Counted from the first letter of the stretch, positions 26,135 to 35,638 are shown. The stretch is DNA of 64,000 nt from an uncultured Clostridia bacterium (GCA_934281605.1 CAKQXD010000008.1:38673-102672), one strand, 5' to 3'. The notes: generated by a model not told the origin, from the sequence alone. Program-made: numbers and translations.

Positions 26135-29110
26135 ATGAAAAACACGAAGAAAAACAAACTACTCTCACTTCTGCTGTGTGGCGCTATGGTTTTCTCGACC
26201 TTTGCATTCCTGCCGGCGCGCGTGAATGCGGCGGATGAAACGCAGGCTAACGAAGCGACCCGGCAGACCGATGGCAAGGACGCTGCCTCGCAGACCGAGA
26301 CTAAAGCGCAGGATACGAAGGCGGATAAGGCAAAGAACGGCAGTCAGGTGACGGAGTCGAAAAAAAGTACAGCTTCCAAGACGTCAACGGTGAAAACCGT
26401 GGACTTTACGAAAGCCGCGCCGTTTCTCGATCCGGTAGTCGGCAAAACGACTGCGAAAAAAGCCAAAGCTGCGAAATCGGCTAAGGCTGCGAGTGCTTCC
26501 GATGAATCCACCGGAGTCGATAACGACGGTGTTGTAACTAACAAAACTGTAACAAAAAATGAGAATGGCTCATACAAGATTCGTCTGGAATCCTATGTTA
26601 CAGGGGCGTCGACTACGACGACCGTGACCGAAGATGTACCGACGGATATCGTGCTGGTGCTGGACCAGTCGGGAAGTATGGCGGATCCGTTTGGATCGGA
26701 TGAGTATACTAAGGTTTATAAAGATGATCTGGATACATCAAAGACATATTATGTGGAAGGTAACAGGGGATACAAGGAAGTATCCTGGTGCGATACCTGT
26801 GAAACCTGGACTGATGGATGTCGAAACTATGGCTGGTATCATTCCAAAGGGACCTTATATAATCCTAAAACTAGTGATTCGTCAAGCGGAACGCAATTTT
26901 ATATCCTTCAGCAGGCACAAATCAAGTTACAGGCTTTACAGGATGCGGTTACTTCATTCTGCGATTCCGTAGCTGATAAGGCAAATGGTGCGGATAAGAC
27001 CGCAGGGACTATGGATGATGTAAATCACAGAATTGCCATTGTAGGATTTGGAAGCGACGGCACTTCGAATAGCAATTATTATTATACGAATACAGAGCTG
27101 TTTAAGGGTTCTACCCAGACCAGATATGATAACCTGACCGAAGCGGATTATACAAGTGCCTTTCAGGATATGAATACAGCGACTGGCAAAAGCAATGTTA
27201 TAAAATCCATAGAGGCGTTAGATGCTAAGGGTGCTACGAGAGCGGATCTCGGTATGGATATGGCAAAATCCATATTAGATAAAAATTCTGTTCAGCCCGG
27301 GGAAAAAAGAAATCGCGTCGTCATCATGTTTACCGATGGAAGTCCAACGGCAACGAATGGATTCCAATTGAATGTTGCGAACGATGCCATCACGAAAGCA
27401 GGCGAGATCAAAACCGCAGGGACTACTGTATATTCCGTTGGCATCTTTGAGGGGGCGGATGCAACCAGTGCAGGAACAAATCCTGGCGGCAATCTGCAGC
27501 AGAATTCCGCGTCCTTGCCGGCGGCTTGCAACTGGTTTATGCAGAACCTTTCCAGCAATAACGGTACTCCACAGACTCCTAGCTACTACCTTTCTGCCAG
27601 CAATAGTGCATCGTTGAGCGAAATTTTCAAGCAGATTTCCGATCAGATACAGACGGGAGGAGCCAGTGTAAAGCTGGACAGCACAACGGTTGTAAAGGAT
27701 ATTGTTTCGGACTACTTTGAACTGCCATCGGGTGCAACGGCAAGTGATATTACGTTGAAAACAGCTGACTTTGATGGATATGAAGCCGATGGGGAAACAG
27801 CAAAATGGAAAAATGAAGGAACAGCGCAAGGTGTTACAGCAAGCATATCCGATAAAACGGTAAATGTCACAGGCTTTGATTTTGCTGCCAATTATGTGGG
27901 GATTGATGATAACAATGGAGTGAAATCCAATCGCGGGAAAAAACTGATTATCGAATTCGATGTGAAGGTGCGCAATGGATTCCTTGGCGGGAATGGCGTT
28001 CCAAGCAACGGTGCAGACTCCGGTATTTATACGAAGAAAGATGGAGTCGATACGGTTGTAGAGAATTTTGAACAGCCAACCGTTGATGTTCCGGTCAGCA
28101 AGATCACTGCGGCGGCTTCCGATAAAAACGTATATCTGGAGGGCAGTCTTAGTGCAAGTGATATTCGTTCGGGTGTTACCGTGAAAGCGGGAAGCAACAC
28201 GCTGGATTTAACGAAGGATAACTTTGGCCTTGAACCATGGCAGAATGCTTTTGTCGATATCAGTGCTACAGTGAAGGATAAAAATGATAACGATATTTTA
28301 GCTGAGGAGTATGATGGAATGAACAATCTGACAGAGGACGATTCGTACACGGTGAGCGCTTCCATCAAAGCCAAATCCGGCGATGGAGGAAATGCAGATT
28401 CTGCGACTGGCAAAGTCAATGTCTTCAAACCGGAGCTGACGTATAAAGACAGCACGGCATATTACGGTGATACAGCGCCGACAAGCTATGATAGCAACAT
28501 GGTAGACAGTGCTCTTTGGAAGCATGGAAGTACGACAGATACAGACGTAGTTATGACGGGAAGCAGACCAGAGCTGACGATTTACTATGATCCGGCCATC
28601 GGAGATACCAACTGGTATAAGGATAATAAGATTTCCGCCAAACACGATATTCCGGTCAAGGCAACGGTGAAAATCGGCAATAAAAATGTAACGGATCATA
28701 TTACTTTTAAGCATGAAAACTGTGCTGGATCCTGCGGATTTGACAAAGACAAGGAGCAGTTCCTGATCCATGTGAAGGCCTGCAGCCTGACTGTGAAAAA
28801 AGAGGGCGGCATGGCAGGAGAGCCGTATGTGATGAACATCTATAAAGACGGAGTGCTCTATACCTCGATGACGATCGTCGGCAACAGCAGCGAAACGATA
28901 AAAGAGCTGCCAGTGGGAACATACACTGTACAGGAAGATACCGACTGGGCTTGGAGATATAAAGATCCTGCCCCAGCAATTTCAGCAGGAGTTGGTCTGA
29001 GCAAGAATCATACATCAGGAACGATCACCGTTGAGAACCGTGACAGATATGGCTCTTTCCTCAATGGATACAGTACCGTTGTGAAGAACGTTTTGGAAAC
29101 GAGTAAGTAA
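26135..29110 (+). CDS. Large surface protein with von Willebrand A and Cna-B-like domains
   Basis: A 991-residue secreted protein. Order: Sec signal peptide (LLSLLLCGAMVFSTFAFLPA, cleavage after VNA), a Lys/Ala/Thr-rich low-complexity stretch to about residue 125, a von Willebrand A domain with the metal site DQSGSM (about 177-182), GATRADLGM and TDGSPT (about 399), beta-rich middle domains, and a C-terminal Cna-B-like domain from about residue 883 (SLTVKKEGG, ending GTITVENR). A Cys-rich insert (CDTCETWTDGC) follows the metal site. No LPXTG motif or membrane anchor is present. It is probably an adhesin or fibre-tip protein that uses its neighbours for attachment. Codon use shifts in its centre. 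Confidence 0.85.
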   Translation: MKNTKKNKLLSLLLCGAMVFSTFAFLPARVNAADETQANEATRQTDGKDAASQTETKAQDTKADKAKNGSQVTESKKSTASKTSTVKTVDFTKAAPFLDPVVGKTTAKKAKAAKSAKAASASDESTGVDNDGVVTNKTVTKNENGSYKIRLESYVTGASTTTTVTEDVPTDIVLVLDQSGSMADPFGSDEYTKVYKDDLDTSKTYYVEGNRGYKEVSWCDTCETWTDGCRNYGWYHSKGTLYNPKTSDSSSGTQFYILQQAQIKLQALQDAVTSFCDSVADKANGADKTAGTMDDVNHRIAIVGFGSDGTSNSNYYYTNTELFKGSTQTRYDNLTEADYTSAFQDMNTATGKSNVIKSIEALDAKGATRADLGMDMAKSILDKNSVQPGEKRNRVVIMFTDGSPTATNGFQLNVANDAITKAGEIKTAGTTVYSVGIFEGADATSAGTNPGGNLQQNSASLPAACNWFMQNLSSNNGTPQTPSYYLSASNSASLSEIFKQISDQIQTGGASVKLDSTTVVKDIVSDYFELPSGATASDITLKTADFDGYEADGETAKWKNEGTAQGVTASISDKTVNVTGFDFAANYVGIDDNNGVKSNRGKKLIIEFDVKVRNGFLGGNGVPSNGADSGIYTKKDGVDTVVENFEQPTVDVPVSKITAAASDKNVYLEGSLSASDIRSGVTVKAGSNTLDLTKDNFGLEPWQNAFVDISATVKDKNDNDILAEEYDGMNNLTEDDSYTVSASIKAKSGDGGNADSATGKVNVFKPELTYKDSTAYYGDTAPTSYDSNMVDSALWKHGSTTDTDVVMTGSRPELTIYYDPAIGDTNWYKDNKISAKHDIPVKATVKIGNKNVTDHITFKHENCAGSCGFDKDKEQFLIHVKACSLTVKKEGGMAGEPYVMNIYKDGVLYTSMTIVGNSSETIKELPVGTYTVQEDTDWAWRYKDPAPAISAGVGLSKNHTSGTITVENRDRYGSFLNGYSTVVKNVLETSK

Positions 29111-29125
29111 AGGAGGTAGGTACGA

Positions 29126-29701
29126 ATGAGAATGAATTTCATGAAAAGACGAAGCAGTACAGCCTCCACGAAAATGATGGTGCTGGCAATATCAATCATA
29201 TTACTTTTAAGCACAGCCGTAATGGGAACCATGATGTTTCTGGTAAGCAAGACTCCTGTGGTCACCAATACCTTTGCTCCTGCAAAGGTCACCTGCGAGG
29301 TGCAGGAGCAGTTTGACGGTACGGTGAAGAAAAACGTTACAGCAAAGAATACCAGCAATATCGATGCCTATCTGCGCATCAAGCTGGTTTCTTACAGAGT
29401 CAATGCAGATGGAGAACGCATCGGCGGAACAGTAGTGATCCCGAACTTTACGCCGGGTTCCGGCTGGTTTGAACAGGATGGTTTTTACTACTATCATAAG
29501 CCGGTTGCACCGGGCGAAATACCGGATGTAAACCTGATTGGTGATTCTGGAATAACCCTTGTAATCTACACGGATGCAGACGGCGGCAAGCAGGTCATCG
29601 AAGTGATCGCAGAAGCGATCCAGGCGAAACCGACCAGCGTCGTAGCCGATCAATGGAACGTTACAGTCAATGACAGTGGAACCATCAGTAAAAAGAACTA
29701 A
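29126..29701 (+). CDS. SipW-dependent exported protein, TasA/CalY-like (4)
   Basis: A 191-residue protein with a longer charged N-terminus (MRMNFMKRRSSTASTKMMVL) and a SipW-type signal region GTMMFLVSKTPVVTNTFAPA, which lacks the usual GN after it. The mature part contains the pattern KNTSNIDAYLRIKLVSYRVN and the FYYYHKPVAPGE segment shared with the protein at 25567. It starts 15 bases after the large adhesin gene with AAAGGAGG, so it is in the same operon. It could act as a minor subunit or as a linker to the adhesin. Confidence 0.8.
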   Translation: MRMNFMKRRSSTASTKMMVLAISIILLLSTAVMGTMMFLVSKTPVVTNTFAPAKVTCEVQEQFDGTVKKNVTAKNTSNIDAYLRIKLVSYRVNADGERIGGTVVIPNFTPGSGWFEQDGFYYYHKPVAPGEIPDVNLIGDSGITLVIYTDADGGKQVIEVIAEAIQAKPTSVVADQWNVTVNDSGTISKKN

Positions 29702-29713
29702 GGAGGTGCGATC

Positions 29714-30406
29714 ATGAAAAAAACAATTACAATACTCTCGTCCTTGGTTCTCGTGCTGATCCTGGCGTGCGGGACGGCGGCGCCGTCCTTTGCAGGAGAA
29801 TCTCATGTAACGTATCAGGGAAAAGCGAAAGACTTCGTGTTCCAGCCGGGAAGCAGTTACTCGCCGACCGACCTTTTCACCAACTTCAAAGGCGTGATGC
29901 CGGGGGATCAGCTGACGCAGCAGATTCAGGTGAAGAATGACGCATCGAAAAAAGTGAAAGTGAAACTTTACATAAAAGCTCTCGGTCCTGCAGAACTGCA
30001 GGGTGCCAATGGCGGGCAGATCGTCAGCAAAGAGGATTCTGCGGACTTTCTCAAAGAAATGAATCTGACGGTAACGCAGGATGGCAAGTCGAAGCTGTTT
30101 CAGGCACCTGCCGATCAGACTGCCGGTCTCACTGACTGGGTCTGCCTGGGGACATTTTACTCCGGTGCGGACGTGATGCTCAATGTGAGCCTTGATGTGC
30201 CGATCACCATGGGAAACGATTACCAGGATCGGATCGGTGCGCTGGACTGGCAGTTTATGGCGGAGGAATATCCGATTTCCAAGGATGATCCGAAAGCTGC
30301 AAAGACCGGTGACGACATGAATATCTGGCTGTATGCAGGAATAGGAGCAGTCGCGCTTCTGGCGGCAGGACTCGTGTTCGCGACACGCCGGAAAAAATCA
30401 GAATAA
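29714..30406 (+). CDS. Membrane-anchored surface protein with degenerate sortase-like tail
   Basis: A 230-residue exported protein with an ordinary Sec signal peptide (ILACGTAAPSFAG), a beta-sandwich-like middle with VMPGDQLTQQIQVKNDASKK, and a tail of KAAKTGDD, one membrane segment (about 203-222) and RRKK. The tail resembles a sorting signal in which LPKTG has become AAKTG. Without the Leu-Pro, a normal class sortase may not cleave it, so it may remain membrane-anchored and serve as the base of the fibre. No sortase gene is in the window. Confidence 0.8.
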   Translation: MKKTITILSSLVLVLILACGTAAPSFAGESHVTYQGKAKDFVFQPGSSYSPTDLFTNFKGVMPGDQLTQQIQVKNDASKKVKVKLYIKALGPAELQGANGGQIVSKEDSADFLKEMNLTVTQDGKSKLFQAPADQTAGLTDWVCLGTFYSGADVMLNVSLDVPITMGNDYQDRIGALDWQFMAEEYPISKDDPKAAKTGDDMNIWLYAGIGAVALLAAGLVFATRRKKSE

Positions 30407-30427
30407 CAGGATAACGAAATAACTCAT

Positions 30428-30475
30428 AAAAAACTTGTCACCGGGATTTTTTAATCCTCATGACAAGTTTTTTCT
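30428..30475. terminator. Bidirectional terminator between the SipW locus and the minus-strand genes
   Basis: AAAAAACTTGTCA (30428-30440) pairs perfectly with TGACAAGTTTTTT (30461-30473), with runs of A and T on both sides. Confidence 0.85.
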
Positions 30476-30485
30476 TTTCATATTA

Positions 30486-31019
30486 TTAACTTAATTTCAT
30501 CACATCTATCCCGCGGCCTTTGATGCGGCGCTGATAAAACAGGATGAGCGCGGTAAAGACGAAGTCATAGAGCAGCAGGAATGCAACGCCTGCGATGATC
30601 AGCAGCCAGACCGGGTAATCCGGCAGATGGATGCTTCCCATGAGAAGCTGCTTGAAGCCCAGCAGACCGATGGTCAGCAGTACAGCGAAGAATCCTGATT
30701 TTAAGGACAGCTGGATCCAGCGGCTGGACAGCTTTTCGATATAGTATTTAACGATCCCGTAGTATCCGAAGAGAAATGCGTAGGGGATCATGGCCAGCTT
30801 GTTAGGAATGATGGCGAATCCCAAAAGCACGGCGGCCACGTAAAGGAGCAGGCCGCCCTTGACTCCAGCTTCCAGGATCATCACCGCCGTGAACACAGAG
30901 CCAATGGCAAACAGCGTCAGCTCGATACCCGGCACGATGGATCCGCCGAATAAACACACCATCGTAAGAGCAAGGCAGATTCCGCCCAGCGCGATTTTTA
31001 TTGTTTTCGAAGATTTCAT
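30486..31019 (-). CDS. Integral membrane protein of unknown function
   Basis: A 177-residue protein with about five hydrophobic segments and a positively charged C-terminus (QRRIKGRGIDVMKLS). Its size and topology recall substrate-binding S components of ECF transporters, but I see no recognisable substrate motif. It is preceded by AAAGGAAC and lies 61 bases downstream of the J-domain gene on the same strand, so the two may be co-transcribed. Confidence 0.75.
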   Translation of the reverse strand: MKSSKTIKIALGGICLALTMVCLFGGSIVPGIELTLFAIGSVFTAVMILEAGVKGGLLLYVAAVLLGFAIIPNKLAMIPYAFLFGYYGIVKYYIEKLSSRWIQLSLKSGFFAVLLTIGLLGFKQLLMGSIHLPDYPVWLLIIAGVAFLLLYDFVFTALILFYQRRIKGRGIDVMKLS

Positions 31020-31080
31020 AGGGTTCCTTTCCGTGGAGTTTTCACGGCTGTCTTCAGCCGCTCTCTCAAAATCCCAGCGC

Positions 31081-31650
31081 CTAGATGCAGTCGCAGCAGC
31101 AGTCGGCGCAGATGTAGCACTGCAGCGCCTGACAGCACATATCGTTGCTGTTGCCGTAGCCCCGTCCGTAAGCCTGGTTCTGGTACTGATTTCCCATGCT
31201 CATCATCTGCCCGTAAATCCGGCTGTATTCCACGTTGCCCGGTTCCATATCGGCAGCTGTACGCAGCTTGTTCATAGCGTCATCGTACCAGCCCTTTTTA
31301 TAGGAAAGCATACCCGACAGGAAAAACCATTCGGCGCTTCTGTCGTTGGTGCCGTTGAGCATGGCTTCCGCTGCGGACAGGTTGTTGGCGTCCAGATAGC
31401 GGCGGACCTGCATGTAGTCCGGCGTGGCGCCGTATCCGGTGCTCCCGGTACTGCCTCCGCTTCTGCCGCGGCCCTTCATCAGCATATCGTAAGCTTCGTT
31501 GATTTCCTGCAGCTTTTCTTCTGCCAGGTCAGCCAGCGGATTGTCGTGATATTTGTCCGGGTGATATTTCTTGACCAGTTCCTTGTAGGCTTTCTTGATT
31601 TCTTCATCGGTGGCGTTTTCGGAAACGCCTAATACTTCATACGGGTTCAT
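31081..31650 (-). CDS. J-domain protein with TPR-like repeat and Cys-rich C-terminus
   Basis: A 189-residue protein. Residues 1-65 are a J domain with the HPD motif ([12 protein letters not shown]), which stimulates Hsp70 ATPase. A Gly/Ser linker and a TPR-like region ([20 protein letters not shown]) follow. The end is rich in cysteine ([18 protein letters not shown]), unlike DnaJ, which has its zinc site in the middle. It is a dedicated co-chaperone of unknown client and not DnaJ itself. The tail could bind metal or be lipidated. Confidence 0.88.
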   Translation of the reverse strand: MNPYEVLGVSENATDEEIKKAYKELVKKYHPDKYHDNPLADLAEEKLQEINEAYDMLMKGRGRSGGSTGSTGYGATPDYMQVRRYLDANNLSAAEAMLNGTNDRSAEWFFLSGMLSYKKGWYDDAMNKLRTAADMEPGNVEYSRIYGQMMSMGNQYQNQAYGRGYGNSNDMCCQALQCYICADCCCDCI

Positions 31651-31673
31651 AGAATTGGGTACTCCTTTTATTC

Positions 31674-32621
31674 TTAAATACGTTTTTTCTTTTCTACGCG
31701 TGTGATGATTTCCTCGGTTTTGCGGTTGAGTCCGAGGTAGATGATGTTCTCCAGTATCCCCTGATTTTTCTGCAAAGGCAGCTCCTGCAGGCTGTTGCTG
31801 GCGATGGCCAGGTAGTGGAACAGGTTGAAGCGGAGATCCGGTTCGATCCGGTCGCGAAACTCCTGTGGCGTTTCGCCCGCAGCCTCATAGGAAAACCGGT
31901 AGAGCAGGGGGTTGTAGGAACCGCTTTCCAGGTTTTCTTCGATATCGTCTACGGCGTCGATCAGGTAGATCCATTTGCCCAGGTGCCAGCCGATCCGACC
32001 AGTGGTTTCCATCAGACCGTCGAGGTCTATGCTTTTAGTCTTCTCCGAAGGTTTGTTCCCAGTCAGTTCCGTCCCGGCATTCTCCCCATACAGCGCCCGC
32101 ACTCCTTCCCGAAAGATGATCTCCATTATGCAGGAAAAGGCGTCGGCCGCCTGGTCGATGCTGCCGCAGTGAGCCGCTTCCAGAGTTGCCAGGGATTCCA
32201 GGTTGTCCTCGAGCCCTTTGCACAGATCCGGATACTGAACCCGCAGCTTCCGGTAGATCCCCCGGAGCATCACCATGGTCGCCTTGGCGTAGAGCCGGTT
32301 CTCGTCCTTTGCATCGTCTAACAGCTTGTACCACGCCAGAAGCAGCATGACGTCCCCGGCATAGTCCACGGCCCGGTTGTAAATCAAAGTTTTCTTCTTG
32401 ATGGGATGTACGACGCAGTGCTCCTGGGCGGGAGCATCGGGAGCATCTGAAAGCGACTCCAGCAGGATAGCCAGAAACGCGGCATCATAACTGAGGGCCA
32501 TCCGCGGCAGCTGCCCGTAGCGTCGGCCGATGGATTTGCAGATCCCGCAGTAGTATCCGCAGTACACTTCGTATTCCCGGACTTTTAATTCTCCTTTGTC
32601 GATTTTCACATATCCCAGCAT
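31674..32621 (-). CDS. DUF5685 family protein
   Basis: A 315-residue protein whose start [20 protein letters not shown] and following [17 protein letters not shown] match the DUF5685 family of Firmicutes, which carries conserved Cys residues at the N-terminus. Function unknown; the fold looks all-helical. The start at 32621 fits the family, and an in-frame start at 32711 would add unrelated residues. No ribosome-binding site precedes 32621, and a promoter placed just upstream predicts a leaderless mRNA. The J-domain gene follows 23 bases downstream. Confidence 0.8.
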   Translation of the reverse strand: MLGYVKIDKGELKVREYEVYCGYYCGICKSIGRRYGQLPRMALSYDAAFLAILLESLSDAPDAPAQEHCVVHPIKKKTLIYNRAVDYAGDVMLLLAWYKLLDDAKDENRLYAKATMVMLRGIYRKLRVQYPDLCKGLEDNLESLATLEAAHCGSIDQAADAFSCIMEIIFREGVRALYGENAGTELTGNKPSEKTKSIDLDGLMETTGRIGWHLGKWIYLIDAVDDIEENLESGSYNPLLYRFSYEAAGETPQEFRDRIEPDLRFNLFHYLAIASNSLQELPLQKNQGILENIIYLGLNRKTEEIITRVEKKKRI

Positions 32622-32627
32622 ATAGAA

Positions 32628-32656
32628 AGAGTAGCATAAAACTATGGACAATTCAA
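32628..32656 (-). promoter_or_regulatory. Promoter of the DUF5685 gene, giving a leaderless transcript
   Basis: On the minus strand TTGAAT (32656-32651), 17 bases, then TGC-TACTCT (an extended -10, 32633-32628). Only six bases separate the -10 box from the start codon, so the mRNA would begin at or next to the ATG. Confidence 0.5.
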
Positions 32657-32688
32657 ATGATTCCCGTGAAGATTTCCTGAAAATGCAG

Positions 32689-32727
32689 AAAATCCGCCGG
32701 CTCTTCAGCAAAGAGCACAGCGGATTT
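32689..32727 (-). terminator. Terminator of the bceAB-like operon
   Basis: AAAATCCGC (32689-32697) pairs with GCGGATTT (32720-32727), and GCTCTT/AAGAGC pair inside. On the minus strand the stem ends in a run of T. Confidence 0.65.
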
Positions 32728-32778
32728 CCCGAAAACTAATTGATAAAAGAGGCCAATGCCTTGCTTTTCTACGTTTTT

Positions 32779-34878
32779 CTACTTCTTCACGATCCCGTAG
32801 TACACCTTGGACGTCAGCCAGTATACCACCCAGTAGAACAGGGCGAATGCCAGGAAGCATCCCACTGTGCAGAGGGTGAAGAGCCTCAGATTGAACAGGT
32901 TCATCAGCGTCAGGATCCGATACAGGAACGGGAAGGCGAAACCGATGTGGACGCCTGCAGTCACCAGCGGCAGGAAGAACACCGTCAGGATCTGCGACCG
33001 GATAGTCTGCTTTACCTCGTGGTGGCTCATGCCCACATTCTGTAGGATGCTAAACCGCTGTTTGTCCTCGTAGCCCTCCGTGATCTGCTTGTAGTACATG
33101 ATCAGGATGGTGGCCATCAGGAACAGGATCCCCAGGAAGATGCCCACGAAGAACAGCCCGGAGTAAACGCCGCGGAAGCTGGCCTCTTCATTGGTGCGGC
33201 ATTCCAGACTGCCGTTGAACCCCGGATCCGCCTTTGCCATAGCGATGGAAGACGGCTGCGGAGCATCGGACTTTGCAGCATCTGCCGCATCGTTCATCGC
33301 CTGGATATCATCCCACGTCTTGTGGTACGCCGCCAGGATCTGATCCTTCTGCTTCTCCGCATTGCCGGTCACGTCAGCCATGTAGTTGATCTCCAGCCAG
33401 GAGCCGAATTTATCTGCCTTATCGCCCAGCGCTTTATTCTGACCGGTCTTCATCTTTTCGATTACCGAAAGGTCTTTCACGACCAGATAATGTCCGGAAG
33501 AAATCTTGGCAGCGGTGTTTCCATTGGGCATGAAGCTCGGCAACGTCTTTTTTATATGGAGGGACAGGTCGAACACGTTGATGGTGCCTGTCGGAAGTTC
33601 CTGCCGGCTGGAATAGGCCAGCACTTCGTTTTCCCCAAGCGTCTCGTTTGTGCCCATGGCTTTGTTGTAATCCTCCAGCGGCACGACTACGAAAGTGACC
33701 AGCTGGTTGTACTTCTGCATGGCAGAGAAATTGCTGTAAAGGCTTGGGTCGGTCACGAAAAAATCCTTACTCTTTTCATAGATGGCGCTGAAGGAAAAAT
33801 CCCGGTAAGCGATCTCATGCGTCAGGGTCAGCCCCTCGGATCTGGCGTTGTCCCGCAGCGCTTTCAGTCCCTGGTCAAAATAGTCGTTGTCCTGCGCCAT
33901 GCACGTGATGTTGTATTCCGCCGGATAACGCTGTTTCAGCGCATCGTTCACGCCCAGATACATGGACAGGGTCGTGGAAATGATGACCAGCACCATGGTG
34001 GAAAGGATGCAGATGTTGGCAAGGCCCACCGCATTCTTTTTCATCCGGTACATCATGGCGGAAATGCTGACGAAATGCTTCGTCTTATAGTAATACCCCT
34101 TGTTCTTTTTCAAAAGCTTGAGCAGCGCGATGCTCCCGGCGGTAAACACCAGATACGTGCCGATGATGACCAGCACCACTGCGATGAAAAACATGGCGAT
34201 AGCAGCCACCGGATTGTCGGTGGTTACCGCGATGTAATACCCGGCAGCCAGGCAGATCACTCCGGCAACCGCCAGGATCCACTTGGCCTTCGGCTCTTTT
34301 TCGCCGGTCGTCCGGCTCTTCAGCAGATCCACCGGCTTGGAACGGTAGATGTGCCGCATGGAGTTAAAAAACATCAGCAGGAAGATGCCGCCGAACAGCA
34401 CCAGACTTTGCAGGATGGAGCTGACGGAAATATAGAACCCCAGCGGAACCTTTGCAGCCAGCATATGGGAGATGATCAGGTACAATAATTTATCCAGCAG
34501 GATCCCCAGAATCAGCCCCGCCGCTATGGTGATGAGGAAGGTGTAAACCGTTTCCAGGAAGATCACCCGGCAGATGTGCTTCTTTTCCATGCCTAAAATA
34601 TTGTACAGACCGAACTCACTCCGGCGCCGCTTCACGAGGAAGCTGTTGATGTAAAACAGGAAGATCACCGCGAAAATAGCCGTCACGCCCTGTCCCAGGG
34701 TCATGTAGGACGATATCATATCGCCGCCCCACATTTCCGAGATCCCCTTGTTGGCCCCCAGCGAGCCGATGATGTAAAACAGCGCGATGGTCAGGCTGCA
34801 GGACAGCATATAGGGCAGGTAGGTCTTCCGGTTGTTTTTGATGTTGGTGAACGCCATACCCGGATAAAGCTTAGCCAT
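32779..34878 (-). CDS. BceB-type ABC transporter permease (FtsX family)
   Basis: A 699-residue membrane protein with about ten membrane segments and a large extracellular domain of roughly 200 residues between segments seven and eight, the hallmark of BceB-type permeases. With its ATPase it removes peptide antibiotics such as bacitracin or lantibiotics from their lipid targets and also signals to the sensor kinase. It contains the conserved start LYPGMAFTNIKNNRKTYLPY and an internal ERRxxE-like cytoplasmic loop RRSEFGLYNILGM. Its ATG overlaps the ATPase stop by eight bases (ATGGCTAA). Confidence 0.92.
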   Translation of the reverse strand: MAKLYPGMAFTNIKNNRKTYLPYMLSCSLTIALFYIIGSLGANKGISEMWGGDMISSYMTLGQGVTAIFAVIFLFYINSFLVKRRRSEFGLYNILGMEKKHICRVIFLETVYTFLITIAAGLILGILLDKLLYLIISHMLAAKVPLGFYISVSSILQSLVLFGGIFLLMFFNSMRHIYRSKPVDLLKSRTTGEKEPKAKWILAVAGVICLAAGYYIAVTTDNPVAAIAMFFIAVVLVIIGTYLVFTAGSIALLKLLKKNKGYYYKTKHFVSISAMMYRMKKNAVGLANICILSTMVLVIISTTLSMYLGVNDALKQRYPAEYNITCMAQDNDYFDQGLKALRDNARSEGLTLTHEIAYRDFSFSAIYEKSKDFFVTDPSLYSNFSAMQKYNQLVTFVVVPLEDYNKAMGTNETLGENEVLAYSSRQELPTGTINVFDLSLHIKKTLPSFMPNGNTAAKISSGHYLVVKDLSVIEKMKTGQNKALGDKADKFGSWLEINYMADVTGNAEKQKDQILAAYHKTWDDIQAMNDAADAAKSDAPQPSSIAMAKADPGFNGSLECRTNEEASFRGVYSGLFFVGIFLGILFLMATILIMYYKQITEGYEDKQRFSILQNVGMSHHEVKQTIRSQILTVFFLPLVTAGVHIGFAFPFLYRILTLMNLFNLRLFTLCTVGCFLAFALFYWVVYWLTSKVYYGIVKK

Positions 34879-35638
34879 GGATACCACCACCCGTCGCCAT
34901 GCTGGTCAGTGTGTCGGAAATCTTCTGGAACATTTCCTCGTTGGTGGAATTGCCCCGGTACATCTGGTGGAACACCGATCCGTCGCCGATGAACAGCACC
35001 CGGCTGGCATGGCTTGCCGCCTTCACCGAATGGGTCACCATCAGGATCGTCTGCCCTGACTGATTGATCCGATTGAACATCTGCAGAAGATCGTCCGAAG
35101 ACCGGGAATCCAGCGCCCCGGTCGGTTCGTCTGCCAGGATCAGCTTCGGCTGGGTGATCAGCGCCCGCGCCACCGCGGCCCTCTGCTTCTGACCGCCCGA
35201 AACCTCATACGGATATTTATATAACAGCTCCGAGATACCAAGCATCGCCGCCAGCGGTTTCAGCCTCTGGTTCATCTCATGGTACTTCTTGCCCGACAGC
35301 ACCAGCGGGAGCATGATATTGTCCATCAGGTTGAACGTATCCAGAAGATTAAAATCCTGGAATACGAACCCCAGATTCGTGCGCCGGAATGCCGAAAGCT
35401 CCTTTTCGCTTATCGCCGTCAGATCGCGCCCCTCCAGCAGCACCTTGCCCCGCGTCGGCCGGTCCAGTGCAGCCAGGATATTCAGGAGCGTCGTCTTGCC
35501 AGATCCCGATTCCCCCATGATCGCAACGTACTCCCCGGCTTCCACCGAAAACGTCACATCGCGAAGCGCCTGCACGCTGGAGCCGCCAAACCGCGTCGTA
35601 TAAATTTTCTCAACATTATTTACCTCTAAAATAGCCAT
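34871..35638 (-). CDS. BceA-type ABC transporter ATP-binding protein
   Basis: A 255-residue ATPase with Walker A GESGSGKTTL, signature VSGGQKQRAAVARALI, Walker B LILADEPTGALD and the switch His in MVTHSVKAASH. It belongs to the LolD/BceA subfamily and pairs with the downstream permease. The start at 35638 follows AAGGAGG; the 60 in-frame upstream residues include the terminator region and are not part of the protein. A BceR-type operator lies about 95 bases upstream. Confidence 0.94.
   Translation of the reverse strand: MAILEVNNVEKIYTTRFGGSSVQALRDVTFSVEAGEYVAIMGESGSGKTTLLNILAALDRPTRGKVLLEGRDLTAISEKELSAFRRTNLGFVFQDFNLLDTFNLMDNIMLPLVLSGKKYHEMNQRLKPLAAMLGISELLYKYPYEVSGGQKQRAAVARALITQPKLILADEPTGALDSRSSDDLLQMFNRINQSGQTILMVTHSVKAASHASRVLFIGDGSVFHQMYRGNSTNEEMFQKISDTLTSMATGGGIHG

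Noticed and set aside
33322..34488. 388-codon open frame opposite the BceB-type permease
   Set aside because: Rich in His, Gln and Arg, as expected from the complement of a membrane-protein gene; no start signal.
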